Part shown: in pieces, positions 35,098 through 42,521 of the stretch
Position numbering within the stretch: position 1 is the first letter of the stretch
Layout of the letters: every line of letters starts with the position of its first letter
NCBI RefSeq assembly: GCF_016907995.1
Contig: NZ_JAFBDA010000018.1
Location: forward strand, 1 to 64,000
Direction of reading: 5' to 3'
Length of the DNA stretch: 64,000 nucleotides
Origin: Clostridium sardiniense
GTDB taxonomy: Bacteria > Bacillota > Clostridia > Clostridiales > Clostridiaceae
Position numbers and translations under genes: made by a program
The notes under the pieces: generated by a model
Told to the model about the DNA's origin: nothing
What the model saw: the letters and a program-made list of their open reading frames with translations, nothing else
The model's database searches: none

Positions 35098-35679
35098 CTA
35101 TCTAAACTTACATACGTATTTTTCATCGCCTATTGTTAATGTTATTTTTACTGGCTTTTTAGTTTCTTCTACTTCTTTTGGTAACTCTACTGCCCATCTT
35201 ATTCCCATTGTCTCTAATGGTTTTATAGACTTAATATTGGCATAAGAAAATCCTGTTTGAGAATCCTCTGGAATCAGCCATCCTTTATATTCATATCCGT
35301 TATCATAGTCTAACTCTATTCTACCTATCTTTTCAACAACCTGATCTTGTTTATTAGTATTTTTTATATCTGTATCTATTTCTAAATAAACTTTATCTTT
35401 ATCAGCAGGAAAATGATTATATACGCCCTCTGTTTTATCAGGTAATATATCATTAGTAAACTTTATATTTTTCACTGTGATTTTTAAACCGTCTACATCT
35501 AACTTACTACCTTTTTCAAAATTCTTTACATTTTCTTTTACTGTGCTTTCATCATTTGCTTCACTTTTAGAAGCATTATTACCATCATTAGAATTCTTTT
35601 TACTAGAGCTACATCCAGCAACCAGACTCATTAAAAGTAACATTGAAATTAAAACACTAATTATTTTTTTCTTATTCAT
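35098..35679 (-). CDS. Surface lipoprotein, DUF4352-like
   Basis: The 193-residue protein has a lipoprotein signal (MNKKKIISVLISMLLLMSLVAGC) with lipobox LVAGC and Cys23 as the lipid site, then a serine/asparagine-rich linker. The mature domain has the beta-sandwich pattern LKITVKNIKFTND...KVYLEIDTDIKNTNKQD...GIRWAVELPKEV of DUF4352/telomeric-repeat-like lipoproteins. In prophages such lipoproteins can act in superinfection exclusion, but many are of unknown role. It has its own TTGAAT-17-TATAAT promoter and terminator. Confidence 0.75.
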   Translation of the reverse strand: MNKKKIISVLISMLLLMSLVAGCSSSKKNSNDGNNASKSEANDESTVKENVKNFEKGSKLDVDGLKITVKNIKFTNDILPDKTEGVYNHFPADKDKVYLEIDTDIKNTNKQDQVVEKIGRIELDYDNGYEYKGWLIPEDSQTGFSYANIKSIKPLETMGIRWAVELPKEVEETKKPVKITLTIGDEKYVCKFR

Positions 35680-35713
35680 TTGTATTTCCCCCTATAATTA
35701 AATCCTTTTACAT

Positions 35714-35745
35714 TATAAGAAAACTATTACAAATATTCAATATAC
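35714..35745 (-). promoter_or_regulatory. Promoter of the lipoprotein gene
   Basis: On the minus strand TTGAAT, 17 bases, TATAAT, then GTAAAAGGATTTAATTATAGGGGG. The whole 130-base upstream block is repeated before the DUF975 gene at 36565-36695. Confidence 0.7.
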
Positions 35746-35818
35746 TTCATCAACTGTTTACATATAGAATCAATTAATTCTATAAAGTATCTGCTTTAAT
35801 ACCATTCAATTTTTCCCA

Positions 35819-35852
35819 TAAAAAAGAACCTAGTTTGTACACTAGATTCTCA
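35819..35852 (-). terminator. Terminator after the DUF975 gene
   Basis: On the minus strand GAATCTAGTGTAC and its partner CTAGGTTC form a stem followed by TTTTTTA. Confidence 0.72.
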
Positions 35853-35862
35853 ATATGTATTG

Positions 35863-36564
35863 TTATTCTTCTTCCATTACCACTTTAAAATAGAATGTAA
35901 TTATAGATTCACAATAATATGGAACTAACCATAGAAGTCCTACTCCTAATGATAATACTGATAAGATTCCCCATCCTATGAATGAAAGTTGTAGCTTAAA
36001 CAATCTCCATTTTTTACCTCTCATAAGCCTTATAGAGTCTCCTATGCTTTTAAATACACCATTACCTTGAACAACTAAAAATGGTGCAGCAAAATAAAAC
36101 AATACTATAAATATAAATATAATTATAATACCTATATATATAATAATTAATGAAGGTAAAATATTACCTAGGTTACCTAGATTAAATAAATTATTAAAAT
36201 CAATTGCCATAGCAACTCCTATAAAACCTAAAGCTGATAAGAAAAATATTATTAAAGTTATTATAATAAGAACTGCACACAATAATAAATAAAGCCCAAA
36301 ATATCTTAAAAAAACTTTTATATTAGGAAATCCCTTTTTTAAATCAATCTCTTTAGTCTTATAAAAGTTAATATAAAATGCTTTGTAAAAAGTCCCCACA
36401 ATTGCATTTATAGCTAAGCTTATTAATAAATGAAAATTAAAATCATCAGTAAAATATCTAGCTGCAATTGTTATTGCAAAAGTTATCAACGTAAATAAAG
36501 CTAATTTTAGCCACTTCCCTTGTAAATCTAATCTTGATTGTTCTCTTATTTGTTTATTTGTCAT
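35863..36564 (-). CDS. DUF975-family integral membrane protein
   Basis: The 233-residue protein starts NKQIREQSRLDLQGKWLKLALFTLI, the usual opening of DUF975 proteins (R...L.G.W..A), and has about five hydrophobic helices: residues 18-35, 45-60, 90-125, 135-175 and 195-225. The IGDSIRLMRGKKWRLFKLQLSFIGW motif near 180-205 is also family-typical. Function unknown; related proteins occur widely in Firmicutes chromosomes, which suggests host origin. It shares the duplicated promoter block with the lipoprotein gene. Confidence 0.8.
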   Translation of the reverse strand: MTNKQIREQSRLDLQGKWLKLALFTLITFAITIAARYFTDDFNFHLLISLAINAIVGTFYKAFYINFYKTKEIDLKKGFPNIKVFLRYFGLYLLLCAVLIIITLIIFFLSALGFIGVAMAIDFNNLFNLGNLGNILPSLIIIYIGIIIIFIFIVLFYFAAPFLVVQGNGVFKSIGDSIRLMRGKKWRLFKLQLSFIGWGILSVLSLGVGLLWLVPYYCESIITFYFKVVMEEE

Positions 36565-36597
36565 ATGTTTCCCCCTGTAATTAAATTCTTTTACATT

Positions 36598-36629
36598 ATA
36601 AGAAAGTTATTACAAGTATTCAATGTAAT
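36598..36629 (-). promoter_or_regulatory. Promoter of the DUF975 gene
   Basis: On the minus strand TTGAAT, 17 bases, TATAAT, GTAAAAG, a near copy of the lipoprotein promoter. Confidence 0.7.
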
Positions 36630-36685
36630 TCATTAATTGTTTACATCTAGAATATATATGATTTAATACCATTCAAATTATTTCA

Positions 36686-36832
36686 TAAAAAAGGAGCAGT
36701 AATTAACCACTCCTTTTTAATACTGCCTGTTTTACCAGCTAGAATCCTGCCTATGCTTGAATAATAAACATAAAGCAATAGATCGATTCAACAGAACCTC
36801 TTAAATAAGATTTACATTTTTTGTTTATTTCA
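36686..36832 (-). ncRNA. Candidate small RNA with own promoter and terminator
   Basis: On the minus strand TTTAAA-17-TATAAT (-10 at 36844-36839) is followed by about 145 bases without a useful frame and then a strong terminator (GGAGTGGTTAATTACTGCTCC followed by TTTTTT) at 36686-36719. The body contains TTGAAT...ATTCAAG and GCAGG...CTGGT... pairings. It lies between the orphan small gene at 36980 and DUF975. It could be a regulatory RNA or the remains of a lost gene. Confidence 0.35.
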
Positions 36833-36930
36833 CTTATTATTATACTATTAGAGAACAAACTTTTAAATACTTACTTTGTAAAATTATGTTAAATGTTATT
36901 TAACATAAACTAAATCCATATTTTCATATA

Positions 36931-36963
36931 AAAAAAACCTAGTTTATCTATTCACTAAGTTCT
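36931..36963 (-). terminator. Terminator after the orphan small gene
   Basis: On the minus strand AACTTAGTGAATAGATAAACTAGGTT is followed by TTTTTTATA. Confidence 0.7.
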
Positions 36964-36979
36964 TTTTAAACAGCTTCTA

Positions 36980-37156
36980 TTATTTCTGACGCTTGGATAA
37001 TAACATTGCTAATAGCATTCTACCTTCTCTCATATTTTCCTCTATATCAATGCTAGACTTCTTACTAGGCATTCTTTTTGCTTTTTCTATTTGAGATATT
37101 AAAATATCAGCAGATTTATTATCAATAACTGAATCTGTCATAAATGAAATTGTTGC
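36980..37156 (-). CDS. Orphan antitoxin-like small protein (module 3, leader broken)
   Basis: The start is the ATG ending at 37159 or 37156 region (MATISFMTDSV...), after AAAGGGAGTTGATTAAT as in modules 1 and 2. The product is about 59 residues. Upstream in the same frame the DNA still reads LKIKR-stop-NVKVLRKRELINMA, where the stop TGA replaces the tryptophan TGG of the MDIKRW leader. No GNAT gene follows; a terminator does. It is therefore a decayed copy that may still make the short form, for example as an anti-addiction protein against a related toxin. Confidence 0.5.
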   Translation of the reverse strand, partial: ATISFMTDSVIDNKSADILISQIEKAKRMPSKKSSIDIEENMREGRMLLAMLLSKRQK

Positions 37157-37247
37157 CATATTAATCAACTCCCTTTTTCTTAATACTTTTACATTTCATC
37201 TCTTTATTTTCAATATTTCACGATTGTTTTAATAGATTATTCCATAG

Positions 37248-37280
37248 AAAATAACCTAGCTTGTACACTTGTTAGATTCT
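37248..37280 (-). terminator. Weak terminator after GNAT module 2
   Basis: On the minus strand AATCTAACAAGTGTACAAGCTAGGTTATTTT forms an imperfect stem with a short T-run. Confidence 0.45.
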
Positions 37281-37283
37281 TAG

Positions 37284-37880
37284 CTATATGTTTAAGTTAC
37301 TTAAATACTCATCTACATTTAGTCTTAAACTAATTGGACTATCTGATTGCCTATTTTCTCTTTGTACTTTATTTTCTTGAAATCCGAGGTTCTCATAATA
37401 GCTAATCCTATGTTCATAACAATCCACTGTTAAAAATTTAATACCCAATGAATCTCTTAATTCAAATACGGTTTTTACCGCAAAATTTATGAGTAAAGTT
37501 CCTACTCCCATTTTTTGATGTTTAATATCAATAGCCAGTCTAGCTATTTTAAGTGATGGTATATTCAAGTATGGAACCTTTTCACTTTCTTTTTCGCTTA
37601 AGTCTAGTCGAATTGAATCTGCACATAATGAAATAAAGCCAGCTAATTTACCATCAATAAAAAATAGATGTGTTGTATTTAAGAATTTCGCTTGTTCTTT
37701 TAAAGCTTCCTTCTTAAAAAACTCATCTATTTCCTTTGAGTGCTTTTTGAACTTTTTCTTTTTTTTTGACTTAAATCCAATAAACTCCTCATTTTCATCT
37801 AAACATGTAAATTTCTCAATATGTTCTTCATGTATTTCATTTAATTTGATTATTTTTATAGATTTTGAATCGTCCTGCAA
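37284..37880 (-). CDS. GNAT acetyltransferase, probable toxin (module 2)
   Basis: The 198-residue protein has a toxin-type GNAT layout: an N-terminal EHIEKFTCLDENEEFIGF region with a lysine-rich loop (KSKKKKKFKKHSKEIDEF), HLFFIDGKLAGFISLCADSI, then IARLAIDIKHQKMGVGTLLINFAV, which contains an intact Q-x-x-G-x-G/A acetyl-CoA loop, and CYEHRISYYENLGFQENK with the tyrosine and glycine-phenylalanine of the active site. Unlike module 1 the cofactor loop looks complete. It is 12 bases behind its antitoxin-like partner. Candidate target is aminoacyl-tRNA, by analogy with TacT-type toxins. Confidence 0.72.
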   Translation of the reverse strand: MQDDSKSIKIIKLNEIHEEHIEKFTCLDENEEFIGFKSKKKKKFKKHSKEIDEFFKKEALKEQAKFLNTTHLFFIDGKLAGFISLCADSIRLDLSEKESEKVPYLNIPSLKIARLAIDIKHQKMGVGTLLINFAVKTVFELRDSLGIKFLTVDCYEHRISYYENLGFQENKVQRENRQSDSPISLRLNVDEYLSNLNI

Positions 37881-37892
37881 TGAAACTACACC

Positions 37893-38093
37893 TTATTTCT
37901 CTTCTAATTTCTTGAAAAAATCAATTAATTTATTCCCTTTGATAATTGATTCCTTACTTGTTTTCCTATTTAGTTCATTTAATACGTTTTTCGCTTCAAC
38001 TCCATATAAAATTGGTGTTGGTGCTAATTGTGTTGCCATATAAATCAACTCCCTCTTTTTTAACACTTCCCCATTCCATCTCTTAATATCCAT
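37893..38093 (-). CDS. Antitoxin-like small protein with MDIKRW leader (module 2)
   Basis: The ATG ending at 38093 follows GGGGTGATATAT and gives a 66-residue product beginning MDIKRWNGEVLKKRELIYM. A second in-frame ATG (MATQLAPTPILYG), behind AGGGAGTTGATTTAT, gives a 46-residue form. The MATxLAPTPxLxGxxAxxVL core is a pattern I associate with short Firmicutes proteins placed before toxin genes. The next gene is a GNAT, so antitoxin is the likely role. Confidence 0.62.
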   Translation of the reverse strand: MDIKRWNGEVLKKRELIYMATQLAPTPILYGVEAKNVLNELNRKTSKESIIKGNKLIDFFKKLEEK

Positions 38094-38447
38094 ATATATC
38101 ACCCCATATATTTAGTTTAATCTATGAGCTATATAAATATTTGTCATAAACTGACGTTATGATGGCAATGTTATTAACTTATTTTCTTCTAAAATAATGT
38201 ATTATTTTGTATTACATTGTATTACATACCTTTATTATACGTATTATTATAAGTATTTACAAGAAATTTATGGTTAATTTTGTGTATAATTCCGATTAAC
38301 TATTATTTAATATAAGTATATATTTAATTAAAATCTTTATTTTAATCTTTTTTCTAATTATAATTATCATTTACGAGTATATTATATAAGATTATTATTT
38401 TCTAGTCTATTACTACTTATACTTTTAAAAATTACATTTATAAACCA
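38094..38447. other. Non-coding region with the left copy of a cassette-flanking direct repeat
   Basis: No gene. It contains a TAGATTAAACTAAA box just before module 2 (similar to that before module 1), then AT-rich sequence. At 38362-38380 lies AATTATCATTTACGAGTAT, which is repeated exactly at 41536-41554 on the far side of the HEPN-like/ATPase genes. Confidence 0.5.
38362..38380. repeat. Direct repeat, left copy, flanking the HEPN-like/ATPase cassette
   Basis: AATTATCATTTACGAGTAT is identical to 41536-41554. Weaker similarity extends about 20-25 bases on both sides (TTTATTTTA-ctt upstream, ATAAGATxATxATT downstream). Confidence 0.65.
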
Positions 38448-38483
38448 TAAAAAAGAGTAAGTAAAATAAATTACCTACTCTCC
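38448..38483 (-). terminator. Terminator after the KGGVGR ATPase gene
   Basis: On the minus strand GGAGAGTAGGTAATTTATTTTACTTACTCTTTTTT forms an imperfect stem plus T-run. Confidence 0.7.
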
Positions 38484-38524
38484 TTATAAACTATCTATTA
38501 CTCTTTAATTGACAATTGTCAAAA

Positions 38525-40834
38525 TTAAATTAATATATCTTTTTTATTCCCTTTTCCTTCTAATACTTTTTTAAAACTCTCAGAGGTAATTATACTACTT
38601 TTTTCATTATTACTATATCCTAATTCTATTTTTGCTGCTTGCTTTATTATATTTAATACCTCAGTCTTCCCATGCGTATTATTTACTAGCCACTCTATGA
38701 GATCTATACTTCCGTTCTCTAATATTATTTTATTACAAAATAACAAGTCTTTTGTTATTTTTTCTTTATTAATTTTCAAAAATCCTTCTCTCAATTTCAT
38801 ATCAAAAGCTTCATCAAAAGCCTTTTTGTCAAAAATTTCTTCAAACGCCTTTTTGTCAAAAGATTCTTCATTTAATTTTTTAAAATCATTTAATGTATAT
38901 TTAAATAACTCCTCAAATGATATATAAGATTTTTTTTCATTCTTATATATATTGTTATTTATATTATCAACTATATTATTAAATATAGTTCTTACATCAT
39001 CTTTTCTTACATCTATACTAGTATGCTTTGATGATAACATTAAAATATTAGCTATATAATTATTAATTTCAAAATCATAATATTCATAATTGTCTATATC
39101 AACTATCAATTTAAACTGAATATTTTCTGAAATATTTATAATTTCTAATGAGAAATTTAATATATCCATATACACATCATATATATCATCAGTCGTTATA
39201 GAAAGTTTTTTCTTGAAAATACTAATATCTATAGGTATTAATACTTTTCTATTTCCCATTTCTTCATCTAGCTTAACAATTCTTTCAATTACTGAACTTT
39301 TGATGTTACTAATATTTTCTGAAAAAATTTCATCATGAATATGATCAACTTTTTCACTTCCAACTTCTTGTTTATAAATATATTTTTCTATATTAGCAAT
39401 AAAGTTTGCAAGTAAAAATGATATCATATAGGAATAATAAGTTCTAGCCTTTACCTTTGTATGATCTCTTGTGAATTTATTACAATTAAATTCTATATCC
39501 AATATATCAAATTTTTCTTTCTCTTCTACAAAATTTTTAAATATAGATTCTATATCTGATTTACTATCTTTTATTATAATATAGTTACTTTTATCAATAA
39601 TCTTTTTTTCATCATTTGTAAATATACTGTCAAACTTAAAGCCATCTTTCAATAATTCTAATATATTATTGCATTTATCTTTATTATCCATTATCCACAT
39701 TCTATTATTTTCATTAATTTCATCTTCTAAGATAATATCACTTAATTTTTTAAATCCAACAAGCTTTTCTTCTATAGGATATCTATTTTCTATTGCTATA
39801 GTAGAATCATAATATATACCTATAAATTCTTGTTTTATATTAACTTCATTGAATAAGCTTTCAGCTTTTTCTCTACCTAGTACTGAACCATCTATTCTAG
39901 AAAAAACAACTGTACATTTTTTATTTTCTCCAAGCATATCTAAAATTAGATTAGTTCCTTTAACATTCTCTTCATTAGGATATGCTAATAAAAATACCTC
40001 ATCAGCTATTTCACCAATAGATAACGCCCCCCAATTATTTATACCAGTTCTAGAATCTATCAATACATAATCTATATTATACTGTCTATTCATTTCATTT
40101 ATTAAGTCTTCAATATATTGATTTTCAGAAATTCTTCTTTCTTTAAGCATATCTAATCTCTTAACATACTTAGGACTTATTTCACCAGTTGGTAAAACAT
40201 ATACCTCTCCTTTTGCACTTAAAGGGAGTTTAGTCATCATTGACGATAATTGTATCTCATCTAGATCATACATTTTATTATAAAGATACTCTACCAATCC
40301 ATTTTTAGATTTAATTTCATTCTTAAAAATTTCATTAAAACTAGGTGCTTCTATATCCATATCTATTAATGCAACTTTTTTTCCTTCTGCCGCTAGTAGT
40401 GTTGCTGTATGAATTAATGCAACCGTTCTACCAACCCCACCTTTATATGAGTAAAATGATACTACCTTAGGTTCTGTTTTCTTTTCTTTTTCCAATAAAT
40501 TATTATTTTTATTATCTATAATTGCTCCAAAGCTTGAATTATTTATTTCTTTTTTTATCTCAGGTTTTTCGATTCCTAAAAATTCAGCTTCCTCAGGACT
40601 CCAAATATTTATAAATCCACTATGTATTTTCTCATCATTTTTTAAATCTTCATTATATAAATCTATTTTTTCTTCTATAAACTTATTAAAATCTTTTATT
40701 GTTTTATTATTAGATGTAACTATATCTAAATCTAACCTATTAATATTTACTATATTTATATCTATCCAATCTATATCTTCATTAATAATAAAATATTTAA
40801 TCAATTCATTTTTTAAATCCTGTATGTTTTTCAA
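38525..40834 (-). CDS. KGGVGR-variant ParA/MinD-like ATPase with long C-terminal region
   Basis: The 769-residue protein has residues 1-120 of unknown fold, then a SIMIBI ATPase: FYSYKGGVGRTVALIH (deviant Walker A, 127-142; R replaces the usual K after G), VALIDMDIEAPSF (switch I aspartate) and IDYVLIDSRTGINNW (Walker B). KGGVGR-type ATPases are known mainly from bacterial conflict systems. The last 370 residues are helical with a lysine/phenylalanine repeat (SFDKKAFEEIFDKKAFDEAF) near 700. It starts at TTG, three bases after the stop of the upstream HEPN-like gene and inside its ribosome site, so the two are co-translated. Confidence 0.8.
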   Translation of the reverse strand: MKNIQDLKNELIKYFIINEDIDWIDINIVNINRLDLDIVTSNNKTIKDFNKFIEEKIDLYNEDLKNDEKIHSGFINIWSPEEAEFLGIEKPEIKKEINNSSFGAIIDNKNNNLLEKEKKTEPKVVSFYSYKGGVGRTVALIHTATLLAAEGKKVALIDMDIEAPSFNEIFKNEIKSKNGLVEYLYNKMYDLDEIQLSSMMTKLPLSAKGEVYVLPTGEISPKYVKRLDMLKERRISENQYIEDLINEMNRQYNIDYVLIDSRTGINNWGALSIGEIADEVFLLAYPNEENVKGTNLILDMLGENKKCTVVFSRIDGSVLGREKAESLFNEVNIKQEFIGIYYDSTIAIENRYPIEEKLVGFKKLSDIILEDEINENNRMWIMDNKDKCNNILELLKDGFKFDSIFTNDEKKIIDKSNYIIIKDSKSDIESIFKNFVEEKEKFDILDIEFNCNKFTRDHTKVKARTYYSYMISFLLANFIANIEKYIYKQEVGSEKVDHIHDEIFSENISNIKSSVIERIVKLDEEMGNRKVLIPIDISIFKKKLSITTDDIYDVYMDILNFSLEIINISENIQFKLIVDIDNYEYYDFEINNYIANILMLSSKHTSIDVRKDDVRTIFNNIVDNINNNIYKNEKKSYISFEELFKYTLNDFKKLNEESFDKKAFEEIFDKKAFDEAFDMKLREGFLKINKEKITKDLLFCNKIILENGSIDLIEWLVNNTHGKTEVLNIIKQAAKIELGYSNNEKSSIITSESFKKVLEGKGNKKDILI

Positions 40835-40837
40835 AGA

Positions 40838-41377
40838 CTATCTCACCTCTATACTTTTACTATTTTTAATAATCCATCTATATAACTCTCTAAAACTTTT
40901 CTCCCATCGTTCAAATAAATCATCAATACCATCAATATCATTATAAGATTTATATCTCAAGTCTATATATCCATTTTTCTCTCCTAATGGATTATTAATT
41001 AGTTTTAAATTTTTCTCCATATCAATATCATCAGTTAATAACTCATTCAATTCAACGATTTTCTGTATTGCTTTTTCTATATCATGTCCTGGATTTTCAC
41101 ATGTTGCCTCTGGAAAATCTTTTGGTTTAATATTCCCTCTAGACATAATATCTTCATGTGTAGCTGAATTATACCACTTTTTATTTCCGTGACTTTTTTT
41201 TATTCCATTAACTTTTACTAAAATAGACTTTAGATATATTTCTATTACTATGCCTCCCCAATGCATTAAGAAAACCTTCATATCATCATCTATTTTTTTC
41301 ATGCATAAATACTCATTAAGTCTTTCATTATAAGCCTCATGAAAATTTTCTATATCCCTAAATCCTTTACTATCCAT
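40838..41377 (-). CDS. HEPN-like protein coupled to the KGGVGR ATPase
   Basis: The 179-residue all-helical protein has FLMHWGGIVIEIYLKSILVKVNGIKKSHG near residue 35-65 and HDIEKAIQKIVELNELL later. This is the A-x-E-x-x-LK-x-x-L ... H-D-L pattern of HEPN domains linked to nucleotidyltransferases or defence genes. The RNase motif R-x4-6-H is not evident, so it may be a non-catalytic sensor or substrate-binding HEPN. The ATG follows GGGAGCAAGGG. Together with the ATPase it forms a two-gene cassette between direct repeats. HEPN assignment is by pattern only. Confidence 0.55.
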   Translation of the reverse strand: MDSKGFRDIENFHEAYNERLNEYLCMKKIDDDMKVFLMHWGGIVIEIYLKSILVKVNGIKKSHGNKKWYNSATHEDIMSRGNIKPKDFPEATCENPGHDIEKAIQKIVELNELLTDDIDMEKNLKLINNPLGEKNGYIDLRYKSYNDIDGIDDLFERWEKSFRELYRWIIKNSKSIEVR

Positions 41378-41535
41378 CCCTTGCTCCCATTTATATAAAA
41401 TATAGAATAATTATAACATATTAATTAATGGATTAATAACCATATATATCATAGTAACATTATTTGGAATAATTTTACATATTTATTTTGTTTTATTTTC
41501 CGACAATAAATTTTATTTTATCTATTTCTAACTAC

Positions 41536-41554
41536 AATTATCATTTACGAGTAT
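41536..41554. repeat. Direct repeat, right copy, flanking the HEPN-like/ATPase cassette
   Basis: Identical 19 bases to 38362-38380. The spacing between copies is about 3.17 kb and contains exactly the two cassette genes and their control regions. Confidence 0.65.
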
Positions 41555-41579
41555 TTATAATAAGATGATAATTCTAATT

Positions 41580-41602
41580 AAAAAGGGCTAAAAAGCCCAA
41601 TT
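41580..41602 (-). terminator. Terminator after the tail-tube gene
   Basis: On the minus strand GGGCTTTTTAGCCC is followed by TTTTTAAT. It ends the head/neck transcript before the accessory island, so tail genes beyond the island need another promoter or read-through. Confidence 0.85.
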
Positions 41603-41607
41603 TAATA

Positions 41608-42459
41608 TTACTCTTTAGGAGCAGCCTTCGGTTCTGACCCTTTTCCAGCTAACCCCATACTAGCTAAATCCTTTTTATCTAAAGAATCAATTGGGAATAT
41701 AATTATTTGTCCCATAGATTGTCCATTATTAGGGTTCATAATTTCTATCTTAGAATCAAATTTTCCTCCGTCTGATTTAGATTTTAAATCATCTTTGAAG
41801 TTACCATCTAATCTTCCCATTGGGAATCTGTATTGTTTTACAAACTTAGTTGATGGAACACCATCTTGTATAATAACAACTGGCGCAGATACTATAACTT
41901 CAAATGACTTTGCAAATTTGTTTGCATCTATGTCTATAGATATACCAGTTGACTCAATGTTATGTCCCCATACATATACTTTTTTACCATCTTCTATTGT
42001 TCCTGATCCAAAAGTAATCTTTTTATTATCTTCAGATACAGTTATTTTACTTGTATCTATTAAAGCACCCGTTTCTTTGTTAAATATCTTTAAAGTCTTA
42101 GGATCAATTGGTGCAGCATCTAAAGTTATGAAACCTCCTTGAACTACATAATCTTTAGCTTCTTTGAATACAGCTACTTCACCCTTCTTAATTTGTTGAC
42201 CTAATTTAGCAGCTGTCCAGTCCATTCTAGTAACTGCATCACTTAATGATATTGTAATTTGACGGTTTTCTCCCCAAGAATATAATGTTGGATTTCCTAT
42301 ACCACCTTGTATCTTCTTATTATCTTCTTTAAAATCAATACCTACATCTTTCATAGTTTGTGAAAAGTATTGTACACCAGTTTCTTTATCAATAAGTGTT
42401 ATATTAGCTGTTGTTGTACTAACACAATACTTTAACATTTCTTCAATATTTAAATCCAT
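41608..42459 (-). CDS. Major tail (tube) protein
   Basis: The 283-residue protein opens NIEEMLKYCVSTTTANITLIDKETGVQYFSQTMKDVGIDF and includes YSWGENRQITISLSDAVTRMDWTAAKLG, as in tail-tube proteins of Firmicutes siphophages. A beta-sandwich insertion follows (LDAAPIDPKTLKIFNKETG to KKVYVWG), then FAKSFEVIVSAPVV and KQYRFPMGRLDGNF at the polymerising C-terminal half. It follows the neck genes and precedes, after the island, the tape-measure region. AAAGGAGG ribosome site; a copy of the AT-only candidate promoter lies 18 bases upstream. Confidence 0.85.
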   Translation of the reverse strand: MDLNIEEMLKYCVSTTTANITLIDKETGVQYFSQTMKDVGIDFKEDNKKIQGGIGNPTLYSWGENRQITISLSDAVTRMDWTAAKLGQQIKKGEVAVFKEAKDYVVQGGFITLDAAPIDPKTLKIFNKETGALIDTSKITVSEDNKKITFGSGTIEDGKKVYVWGHNIESTGISIDIDANKFAKSFEVIVSAPVVIIQDGVPSTKFVKQYRFPMGRLDGNFKDDLKSKSDGGKFDSKIEIMNPNNGQSMGQIIIFPIDSLDKKDLASMGLAGKGSEPKAAPKE

Positions 42460-42476
42460 ATAAATTCCTCCTTTTA

Positions 42477-42491
42477 TTATTTATTTTATTT
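42477..42491 (-). promoter_or_regulatory. Candidate late promoter motif before the tail-tube gene
   Basis: AAATAAAATAAATAA matches the recurring motif at 14 of 15 positions. A second near copy (ATACAAAATAAATAA) lies at 42522-42536 over the stop of the upstream gene. The tail-tube protein is needed in many copies, which would fit a doubled promoter. Confidence 0.4.
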
Positions 42492-42521
42492 ATATAAAGC
42501 TTTTGCTTTTTATCATATTGT

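Noticed and set aside
38362..41554. HEPN-like/ATPase cassette considered as a transposon
   Set aside because: No transposase, no terminal inverted repeats; the 19-base direct repeats are too long for a usual target duplication and have similar flanking sequence, which fits homologous exchange better.
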